A stretch of DNA of 38,157 nt, from the NCBI GenBank assembly GCA_017620135.1, contig JAFZQZ010000097.1, forward strand, positions 1 through 38,157. The letters run 5' to 3'. The number at the start of each line of letters is the position of its first letter. Within the stretch, counting starts at the first letter, position 1. Source of the DNA: Bacillota bacterium (GTDB lineage Bacteria > Bacillota > Clostridia > Lachnospirales > Bianqueaceae). The notes beneath the pieces were generated by a model. It ran no database searches. It was not told the origin of the DNA and worked only from the letters and a program-made list of their open reading frames with translations. A program made the translations under genes and the position numbers. This document shows positions 1 through 6,471 of the stretch, in pieces.

Positions 1-1
1 T

Positions 2-721
2 GCGAAAGTAACGGTCGAGGTAACGAAAAAGTTCAGCGACTGGGACAAAGCGGAAAGCTTTACCTTTATACTTACAGCCGTGACAAATGGAGCCCCGATG
101 CCGGCTAAGACAACGGCAACGGCGACTAAAGCTTCGCCTCTTGCGGTGTTTGGCGAGATCGAATTTAACTCGGCCGGTACGTACGAGTATACGATCACCG
201 AACAGGATGACGGCGTTCCGGGAGTCAGCTACGATAAGACAGCGCATAAGGTAGTAGTGACGGTAACGAAGGATGCAGCCACGAACGATCTTTCTGCCGT
301 AATCAAATATGACGGAGCAGACAGCCTGACAGTCACCAATACTTACACACCACCTAAGAATGCAAAGGTTACGGTTGAAGTGACGAAAAACTTCAACTTC
401 TGGGACAAGGCAGACAGCTTTACTTTCAAACTTGCGGCCGTGACGGAAGGCGCCCCGATGCCGGCAAGCACTACGGCAAAGGCAACAGAGGAAGCCCCTC
501 TTGCGGTATTTGGCGAGATCGAATATGAAGCAGTCGGTACGTACGAGTATACGATCACCGAGCAGGATGACGGAATATCCGGGATCACCTATGACAAAAC
601 CGAGCATAAGGTGGTAGTGACCGTGACCTTGGATGCCGCGGCGAATACACTCATCGCCACCGTCAAGTATGACGGAGCAGACAGCCTGACGATCACGAAC
701 ACCTACGAATCTCCGGCGAAT
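2..721 (+). repeat. Two direct 360-nt in-frame repeats
   Basis: Unit 1 (2-361) and unit 2 (362-721) encode the same 120-residue isopeptide-linker domain in exact 360-nt register. Long stretches are near-identical, such as the one around TYEYTITEQDDG. Differences are scattered and many are at third codon positions. Further units probably lie upstream of the window. Confidence 0.85.
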
Positions 722-829
722 ACAGGCGATACGAACAATATCGCATTTCCGTTCCTGATGATGAACTTCTCATTGATCATGGCTGTCATTTTGATCAGGA
801 AACTCGCGAAACGCCGCCGCTTAGAATGA
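2..829 (+). CDS. Pilin-like surface protein with isopeptide-linker repeats (5' end missing)
   Basis: The frame is open at the left edge, so only the last 275 residues are visible. They hold two consecutive copies of a 120-residue beta-rich domain resembling the streptococcal pilin isopeptide-linker (FctA/Spy0128-like) family. Each copy has a VTVEVTK strand whose Lys could form the bond, a central YTITEQDDG with the likely catalytic Glu, and a closing VTNTY or ITNTY whose Asn is the usual partner. After the second copy come PANTGD, a hydrophobic stretch of about 19 residues and the basic end RKLAKRRR. This is the layout of a sortase-anchored wall protein, but the motif departs from LPXTG (Pro-Ala in place of Leu-Pro). 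The likely role is a stalk or pilus-like surface adhesin. The family is inferred from motifs; the ligand and N-terminal head cannot be seen. A hairpin follows the stop. Confidence 0.8.
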   Translation, partial: AKVTVEVTKKFSDWDKAESFTFILTAVTNGAPMPAKTTATATKASPLAVFGEIEFNSAGTYEYTITEQDDGVPGVSYDKTAHKVVVTVTKDAATNDLSAVIKYDGADSLTVTNTYTPPKNAKVTVEVTKNFNFWDKADSFTFKLAAVTEGAPMPASTTAKATEEAPLAVFGEIEYEAVGTYEYTITEQDDGISGITYDKTEHKVVVTVTLDAAANTLIATVKYDGADSLTITNTYESPANTGDTNNIAFPFLMMNFSLIMAVILIRKLAKRRRLE

Positions 830-843
830 TCAGAGACGATAAA

Positions 844-868
844 CCTGCCTCCCTTTTTGGGAGGCAGG
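844..868 (+). terminator. Hairpin after the surface-protein gene
   Basis: A perfect 10-bp GC-rich stem (844-853 with 859-868) closes a TTTTT loop, 14 nt after the stop codon. The following T tract is weak (tcgtttc), so termination may be incomplete. Confidence 0.7.
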
Positions 869-919
869 TCGTTTCAAATGAACTGGAAAACCGATCGTTA
901 AATTTGTAAAAAAAAATTC

Positions 920-948
920 TTGCTTTCGTATTTACCTTGTGGTATAAT
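920..948 (+). promoter_or_regulatory. Sigma-A-type promoter of rpmE
   Basis: The -35 box is TTGCTT (920-925) and the -10 box is a consensus TATAAT (943-948), with a 17-nt spacer. An A-rich tract lies just upstream. Transcription should start near 955. Confidence 0.85.
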
Positions 949-1011
949 ACCCAAGTGTCTTTTGGTCGGAAATCAAATGACATAAATCCCATAGAAAGAG
1001 GTGGACCCCTA

Positions 1012-1221
1012 ATGAAAGAAGGAATTCATCCGAAATATTACCAGGCAAAGGTAAAGTGCCATTGCGGCAACGAGTTTGTCGTTGGCTCGACTGTACCCGA
1101 GATCACCGTTGAAATCTGTTCCAAATGTCATCCGTTCTATACCGGACAGCAGAAGGCTGTGACCGCTCGCGGACGTATCGAAAAGTTCAACCGCAAGTAC
1201 AATCTTGGCGGCCAGAACTAA
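1012..1221 (+). CDS. rpmE: Ribosomal protein bL31
   Basis: This is a 69-residue protein of the large ribosomal subunit. It begins [10 protein letters not shown] and carries Cys16, Cys18, Cys36 and Cys39, the zinc-binding form of bL31. In other bacteria this form is replaced by a Cys-less paralogue under zinc limitation. The ATG at 1012 is chosen because AAAGAGGTGG lies just upstream and the family begins here. An earlier in-frame ATG at 937 falls in the promoter. It is the first gene of the rpmE-yqhQ-prmC-prfA block, but a hairpin terminator separates it from the rest, which should let rpmE be made in excess. Confidence 0.95.
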   Translation: MKEGIHPKYYQAKVKCHCGNEFVVGSTVPEITVEICSKCHPFYTGQQKAVTARGRIEKFNRKYNLGGQN

Positions 1222-1247
1222 GGAATCTCTTCAAGGAAGAATTTCTT

Positions 1248-1275
1248 CACCCGGCTTTCAGAGTCGGGTGTTTTT
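1248..1275 (+). terminator. Intrinsic terminator or attenuator after rpmE
   Basis: A 9-bp stem with one G-U pair (1248-1256 with 1262-1270) is followed by TTTTT. The next gene starts 25 nt later with no promoter visible in between, so some read-through is expected. Confidence 0.85.
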
Positions 1276-1299
1276 CGTAAGAGAAGAAAAGAGTAGAAT

Positions 1300-2229
1300 A
1301 TGAGTGAGAAAAAACCTTCGATCGGCGGTCAGGCTGTCATGGAAGGCGTTATGATGAACGGAGAACATCATTACACGGTCGCGGTCAGGGCACAGAACAA
1401 GACGATCCGGACCGAGATCTTCGACAGGAAAAGTGTACTGGATCAGTATAAGTTTCTGAATATTCCCATTATTCGTGGTGTGATCCGTTTCGTGGAGTCT
1501 CTGGTCATCGGATTCAAGACACTGGACTATTCAGCCGATGTCTATATGGAAGAAGAGGAAAAACAGAAGAAAGAAGCTAAAAGTGCTCTGGGAAAATTCT
1601 GGAATAAAAACGGTGATTCCATTCTATCCGGACTTTCCATGATCCTCGCTGTTGTTTTAGCTGTTTTTCTGTTTGTTTTTCTGCCCGTGAGACTGGCTAA
1701 ATGGGTGATGATCGATCTTTTGAACATCCCGTCTCTGCTGGGCTTTTTTGAAGGTCTCATCCGGATGGGCATATTCCTTTTATATATCATTCTGATCTCA
1801 AGAGTTAAGGATATCCGCCGGACATTCGAATACCACGGAGCTGAACACAAGACGATCAACTGCTTTGAGGCGGATCTTCCTCTGACCGTAGATAATGTCC
1901 GTAAAATGAGCCGGTTCAACCGCCGGTGCGGTACCAGTTTTCTGTTTCTTGTCATGTTCATCAGTATTCTGGTGTTTTCTCTGATCCGGATCACGGAGCC
2001 GGTGACAAGGTTTCTGATCCATCTGGCAATGGTCCCGGTCATTGCCGGCCTTTCCTATGAAGTCCTGAAGTTTTCCGCCAGATCGAGATCCAGGATCATT
2101 GGCGCTTTAGTAGCTCCGGGACTATGGATCCAGCGTCTGACGACCAGAGAACCCGACGATGAAGAGATGGAAGTAGCTATCGCTTCTGTCAAAAGGCTTT
2201 TTGAAGAAGAACACCCGGAGTACCTATGA
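1300..2229 (+). CDS. yqhQ: DUF1385 membrane protein, YqhQ family
   Basis: The 309-residue protein shows the DUF1385 hallmarks: IGGQAVMEGVMM near the N-terminus, and YHGAEHKTINCFE followed by FNRRCGTSF in the middle. Four or five hydrophobic segments are visible at about residues 107-140, 155-172, 212-231 and 238-256, so it is an integral membrane protein. The exact biochemical role is not settled. In many clostridia it sits, as here, between rpmE and prmC-prfA. It overlaps prmC by 4 nt (ATGA), indicating translational coupling. The family is certain; the function is not. Confidence 0.9.
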   Translation: MSEKKPSIGGQAVMEGVMMNGEHHYTVAVRAQNKTIRTEIFDRKSVLDQYKFLNIPIIRGVIRFVESLVIGFKTLDYSADVYMEEEEKQKKEAKSALGKFWNKNGDSILSGLSMILAVVLAVFLFVFLPVRLAKWVMIDLLNIPSLLGFFEGLIRMGIFLLYIILISRVKDIRRTFEYHGAEHKTINCFEADLPLTVDNVRKMSRFNRRCGTSFLFLVMFISILVFSLIRITEPVTRFLIHLAMVPVIAGLSYEVLKFSARSRSRIIGALVAPGLWIQRLTTREPDDEEMEVAIASVKRLFEEEHPEYL

Positions 2230-3095
2230 CACTGCAAGATCTGTTCAGAGAAGGCGAAAAGAGACTGCTGAAAGTGTTCGAGCCGGAAGAAGCGAAGAGC
2301 TCGGCATGGTTTTTGCTGGCCGGATGTTTTGCGATGGACTCCAAAGACTATCTTCTATTGGCTGATCAGGAAGCGGATCCGGATATGGTATCCAGGTATC
2401 AGACGATGATCAGCAGGAGGATCGAACATGAACCTACCGCGTATATTCTTGGGGAGTGGGAATTCATGGGTCTTCCGATCCATGTGAGTCCTTCGGTGCT
2501 GATCCCCCGTCAGGATACGGAAACACTGGTTGAAGAAACGATCCGGTATGTGAACGAGTGCTTTACCAAGGGTTCGAGGATCAGGATACTGGATCTTTGT
2601 ACCGGTAGTGGATGCATCGCGGTGAGTCTGAAACACATGCTGGATAAAGCATTCGATGTTCAGATGACGGCCAGCGATCTTTCAAAGGAAGCACTGGAAG
2701 TCGCTCAGACTAACGCGCTGCGGAATAATACAGATATTCGTCTGATCTGCTCCGACCTGTTTGACCAGATCGAAGAGGATCATTATGATATCATTGTCTG
2801 CAATCCGCCTTATATCGCGGAAAAGATCCGGGATGAAATCCAGGATGATGTACGTGATTATGAGCCTTCTCTGGCTCTTTTCGGCGGGGATGACGGACTT
2901 GGGTTCTATCGAAGGATCCTTCCCTCTCTGCGTACATATCTCGCACAGGAAGGAGCTTTCTTCCTGGAGATCGGAGATGATCAGGGAAGAGCTGTGAAGC
3001 AGATAGCGGAAGAAGCACAGTGGAGTAACGTCCGGCTGATTCAGGATCTTGCCGGACATGACCGGGTATTGTTCGGGAAAAAGGGAAAAAGGTAA
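2226..3095 (+). CDS. prmC: Peptide chain release factor N5-glutamine methyltransferase
   Basis: PrmC methylates the Gln of the GGQ loop in release factors RF1 and RF2 using S-adenosylmethionine. The 289-residue protein has an N-terminal helical substrate-binding domain, [10 protein letters not shown] before the methyltransferase fold, the SAM-binding [14 protein letters not shown] and the catalytic NPPY at residues 193-196. It starts on the ATG overlapping the yqhQ stop and lies 5 nt upstream of its substrate gene prfA, a very common pairing. Confidence 0.96.
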   Translation: MTLQDLFREGEKRLLKVFEPEEAKSSAWFLLAGCFAMDSKDYLLLADQEADPDMVSRYQTMISRRIEHEPTAYILGEWEFMGLPIHVSPSVLIPRQDTETLVEETIRYVNECFTKGSRIRILDLCTGSGCIAVSLKHMLDKAFDVQMTASDLSKEALEVAQTNALRNNTDIRLICSDLFDQIEEDHYDIIVCNPPYIAEKIRDEIQDDVRDYEPSLALFGGDDGLGFYRRILPSLRTYLAQEGAFFLEIGDDQGRAVKQIAEEAQWSNVRLIQDLAGHDRVLFGKKGKR

Positions 3096-3100
3096 AGCAG

Positions 3101-4177
3101 ATGTTTGAAAACCTGCAGCTCGTCAAGCTGCGTTATGAGGAAATGGGAGAGCGGCTGAGCGATCCTTCTGTTCTGTCCGATCAGGAAAGATGGCAGAAGC
3201 TGAACAAGGAACATGCCTCTCTGGAGACAGTCGTTCTCACATACGAACGGTATCAGAACGCGCTGAAGGAATTATCGGACGCGAAAGAGATGCTGGAGAT
3301 GGAATCCGATCCGGATCTTCGGGAAATGGCGAAAGAAGAGGTTTCTTCTCTGGAAGAAAAAATCGCTCAATTAGAACATGAACTGAAGATCCTGCTCCTT
3401 CCGAAAGATCCGAATGATGAGAAGAATGTCTTTGTGGAGATCAGGGCCGGTGCCGGCGGAGATGAAGCTTCGCTGTTCGCGGGGGAGATCTACCGTATGT
3501 ACGTCCGGTACGCGGAGCGACGCGGGTGGAGAACGGAGATGGAATCCCTGTCTGAAAACGGTCTGGGAGGCGTAAAGGAAGTTGTGTTTCAGGTCCAGGG
3601 GGGCAGCGTGTTTTCCCGAATGAAGTACGAAAGCGGCGTCCATCGGGTGCAGAGAGTGCCGGTTACGGAATCAGGCGGACGGATCCATACTTCGACGATC
3701 ACGGTAGCCGTTATGGCGGAAGTGGATGACACGATCGATATCGAGATCGATCCCAATGATCTGAGGATCGACATCTTCCGTTCCAGCGGCGCCGGCGGCC
3801 AGAAGGTCAATAAGACTTCTTCCGCGATCCGGATCACACATCTTCCGACAGGCATCGTGGTTCAATGTCAGAATGAGCGTTCTCAGTATCAGAATAAGGA
3901 TAAAGCCATGCAGATCCTGAAAGCCAGGCTTTATGACATCGAGCAGGCAAAACTTCACGATTCGGTCGCTTCAGACCGGAAGAGTCAGGTCGGTACAGGA
4001 GACCGCAGTGAAAAGATCCGGACTTATAACTTCCCTCAGACCAGAGTTACGGATCATCGGATCAAGTATACTTCGCATCGTCTGGAGCAGATCCTGGACG
4101 GAGATCTGGATGAGATCATCGACCGGCTGATCGAAGAGGATCAGAGCCGGAAACTGGCTGAATCAGGTGATTCGTAA
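3101..4177 (+). CDS. prfA: Peptide chain release factor 1
   Basis: RF1 recognises UAA and UAG stop codons in the ribosomal A site and triggers peptide release. The 358-residue length is normal. The catalytic GGQ is at residues 232-234 within [17 protein letters not shown]. The codon-recognition tripeptide reads PVT (PxT type) in [15 protein letters not shown], which marks RF1 rather than RF2 (SPF). The N-terminal third is coiled-coil-like. It is the last gene of the block. Confidence 0.97.
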   Translation: MFENLQLVKLRYEEMGERLSDPSVLSDQERWQKLNKEHASLETVVLTYERYQNALKELSDAKEMLEMESDPDLREMAKEEVSSLEEKIAQLEHELKILLLPKDPNDEKNVFVEIRAGAGGDEASLFAGEIYRMYVRYAERRGWRTEMESLSENGLGGVKEVVFQVQGGSVFSRMKYESGVHRVQRVPVTESGGRIHTSTITVAVMAEVDDTIDIEIDPNDLRIDIFRSSGAGGQKVNKTSSAIRITHLPTGIVVQCQNERSQYQNKDKAMQILKARLYDIEQAKLHDSVASDRKSQVGTGDRSEKIRTYNFPQTRVTDHRIKYTSHRLEQILDGDLDEIIDRLIEEDQSRKLAESGDS

Positions 4178-4193
4178 TAATCTAAAAAAACAC

Positions 4194-4222
4194 TTTCAAT
4201 CTTGTTTCGTTTGTGATAGAAT
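4194..4222 (+). promoter_or_regulatory. Extended -10 promoter of the EF-G-like gene
   Basis: TAGAAT (4217-4222) is preceded by TG at 4214-4215, an extended -10 arrangement that can compensate for the poor -35 region (TTTCAA at 4194-4199, 17-nt spacer). The leader to the start codon is about 75 nt. Confidence 0.6.
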
Positions 4223-4250
4223 GGGACAAGATTGATTTTTTACATCGTAT

Positions 4251-4274
4251 CCATGCGAAACACATCCCGCATGG
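4251..4274 (+). promoter_or_regulatory. Leader hairpin upstream of the EF-G-like gene
   Basis: CCATGCG (4251-4257) and CGCATGG (4268-4274) form a perfect 7-bp stem with a 10-nt loop. The stem ends 11 nt before the AAGGAGGA ribosome binding site (4286-4293). It lacks a T run, so it is not a terminator. It could be an mRNA-stabilising or translation-modulating element. Confidence 0.35.
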
Positions 4275-4301
4275 AATATCGCCGCAAGGAGGACTTTTAC
4301 T

Positions 4302-6386
4302 ATGGATGTTTATGCTGCTGAGAATATCCGCAACATCGTACTGTTAGGACACGGCGGTGTCGGTAAGACGACGATTGCCGAGCAGATGGCTTTTATTACA
4401 AAAGCTACGACTCGTCTGGGAAAAGTGACCGATAAGAATACGGTCAGTGATTTCGACCAGGAAGAGATGAAGAGAGGCTTTTCTATCAACACTTCTCTGA
4501 TCCCGATCGAATACAGCATCGGTTCTGATAAATATAAGATCAATGTACTGGATACCCCCGGTTATTTCGATTTCGCCGGTGAAGTAGCAGAAGCCATGAG
4601 TGTTGCGTCCGCGGCGCTCATCGTAGTTGACGCGAAAGCAGGCATGCAGGTCGGTACGGAACTCGCCTGGGAAAAAGCGGAAAACGCTCATATGCCACGT
4701 ATGATCTTTGTCAACGGCATGGATGATCCGGAAGCCGATCTTAACAGAGTACTGGATCAGCTGAAAGAAAAATTCGGAAGCGCGATCGCTCCTTTCCAGG
4801 TCCCGATCAAAGAAGGCGGCAAATTTGTCGGTTTTGTGAACGTTCCCACCATGGAAGGCCGCCGTTTTGCCGGTAACAAAGTCGAAAGCTGCCCGGTTCC
4901 CGCCGGTATGGAAGACGAGATCGAACCCATTCGTTCCGCGATCCTCGAAGCAGTCGCCGCGACAGATGATGAACTGATGGAAAAATTCTTCATGGAAGAA
5001 GAATTTACACCGGAAGAGATCGATACAGCCATCCATAACGGCATCCTCGGCGGAGAGATCGTTCCTGTCCTTTGCGGCGCCGCTGTCAACGGAACCGGTA
5101 TCGGCGTACTGATGAACTCTATCTGCAGTTACGTACCCGGTCCTGCCGTAGCTTCTCCGAAAGCGAAAGCGAAAGACGCTGCCGGAAATGAGATCGAAGT
5201 CGCCTGTGATCCGGCCGGTGCTTTCTCCGGTTTTGTTTTCAAGACCAGTGTGGACCCGTTCCTTGGAAAGATCAGCTACTTCAAGGTCATGTCCGGCGCG
5301 ATCCATCCGAACGATACGATCGTAAACGTTGGAAAAGAAGCCGAAGCACGTGTCAGCCGCATCTATACCATGCGCGGTAAAGAGCAGATCGAAGTTTCCG
5401 AGCTTTCTGCCGGTGACATCGGTGTCCTGACCAAGCTGACTGTTACTCAGACCAGCGATACCATTGCCGCAAAAGATTTCAGCGTGATCTATCCCGCTGT
5501 CCCGTTTGCTCCTTCCCTGATGTCCATGGCCATCAGCCCGAAGAACAAAGGCGATGAGGATAAGATGACCACTTCCCTGAACAAACTGATCGAGGAAGAT
5601 CCGACTCTTCGTTCTGAGGTAGACGGTGAACTGAAGCAGCAGCTCATCTACGGTGCCGGTGATCAGCACCTGGATGTCGCTGTCAATAAGCTGAAGAACA
5701 AGTTCAAAGTAGAAGTTGAACTGACCAAACCCAAGGTATCCTATCGTGAGACGATCCTCGGCCGTGCGGAAGTCCGCGGCAAGTATAAGAAGCAGTCCGG
5801 CGGACACGGTCAGTACGGCGACGTCCTGATGGTCTTCGAACCCAGCGGTGAAATGGAAAAACCCTATGTCTTCGAAGAGCAGATCTTCGGCGGTTCGGTT
5901 CCGAAGAACTACTTCCCGGCCGTTGAAAAAGGTATTCAGGAAAGTGTCAAGGAAGGTCTTCTGGCCGGTTATCCCATGGTCGGTGTAAAAGCGACCCTGA
6001 TCGACGGTTCCTACCATCCGGTCGACTCTTCTGAAATGGCATTCAAGACCGCTACCTCCATGGCATTCAAGGATGGTATCCCGAAAGCCAAACCGGTCAT
6101 CCTAGAGCCTATCGCGACAGTCAGTGTTCTGGTCAACGAAGAGTACATGGGCGATATCATGGGCGACCTGACCAAACGTCGCGGCCGTGTGCTCGGTATG
6201 GAGCATCTGGGCGGCAAGGTCCAGCTCAATGCCGAAGTTCCCATGTCCGAGATGTCCGCCTATGCGACCGATCTTCGTTCCATGACTCAAGGCCGTGGTT
6301 CCTATACGATGGAGTTTGCCCGCTATGAGCAGACCCTGCCGGATGTACAGGCTAAGATCATCGCCGAGAACAAGAAAGACGAATAA
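4302..6386 (+). CDS. EF-G-like translational GTPase (EF-G2 type)
   Basis: The 694-residue protein has EF-G domain order: GTPase, domain II, and C-terminal domains III-V including YRETILGRAEVRGKYKKQSG. The P-loop GHGGVGKTT is at residues 16-24 and G3 is DTPGYFDF. Switch I reads RGFSINTSL instead of the RGITI of canonical EF-G, which fits the second EF-G-like subfamily found in many Gram-positives. The G4 motif is N138-G-M-D141 rather than NKxD, so the usual Lys is missing. It is transcribed alone, far from rpsL-rpsG and tuf, which argues against it being the main EF-G. Its role in translocation, recycling or another ribosome step cannot be told from sequence. A strong AAGGAGGA site supports the start. 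Confidence 0.88.
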   Translation: MDVYAAENIRNIVLLGHGGVGKTTIAEQMAFITKATTRLGKVTDKNTVSDFDQEEMKRGFSINTSLIPIEYSIGSDKYKINVLDTPGYFDFAGEVAEAMSVASAALIVVDAKAGMQVGTELAWEKAENAHMPRMIFVNGMDDPEADLNRVLDQLKEKFGSAIAPFQVPIKEGGKFVGFVNVPTMEGRRFAGNKVESCPVPAGMEDEIEPIRSAILEAVAATDDELMEKFFMEEEFTPEEIDTAIHNGILGGEIVPVLCGAAVNGTGIGVLMNSICSYVPGPAVASPKAKAKDAAGNEIEVACDPAGAFSGFVFKTSVDPFLGKISYFKVMSGAIHPNDTIVNVGKEAEARVSRIYTMRGKEQIEVSELSAGDIGVLTKLTVTQTSDTIAAKDFSVIYPAVPFAPSLMSMAISPKNKGDEDKMTTSLNKLIEEDPTLRSEVDGELKQQLIYGAGDQHLDVAVNKLKNKFKVEVELTKPKVSYRETILGRAEVRGKYKKQSGGHGQYGDVLMVFEPSGEMEKPYVFEEQIFGGSVPKNYFPAVEKGIQESVKEGLLAGYPMVGVKATLIDGSYHPVDSSEMAFKTATSMAFKDGIPKAKPVILEPIATVSVLVNEEYMGDIMGDLTKRRGRVLGMEHLGGKVQLNAEVPMSEMSAYATDLRSMTQGRGSYTMEFARYEQTLPDVQAKIIAENKKDE

Positions 6387-6400
6387 TATCATTCATTGCA

Positions 6401-6431
6401 AAAGGCTGTAGCATTCGCTACGGCCTTTTTT
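6401..6431 (+). terminator. Intrinsic terminator of the EF-G-like gene
   Basis: A 12-bp stem with one G-U pair (6401-6412 with 6417-6428) and an ATTC loop ends in a T run reaching 6431. Confidence 0.9.
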
Positions 6432-6471
6432 ATGGACAATTTCAGAAAAATCTTTTACAGGAGGCTCGTAT

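Noticed and set aside
937-1011. Upstream ATG extending rpmE by 25 codons
   Set aside because: It lies inside the promoter -10 region; bL31 normally starts at the ATG at 1012, which has its own ribosome binding site.
4202-4222. TTGTTT (4202-4207) as -35 box for the EF-G-like gene
   Set aside because: Spacing to TAGAAT is only 9 nt; the extended -10 element explains the promoter better.
4344-6017. Long open frame on the - strand opposite the EF-G-like gene
   Set aside because: It mirrors the codon bias of a clear + strand gene, has no family motifs and no plausible ribosome binding site or promoter.
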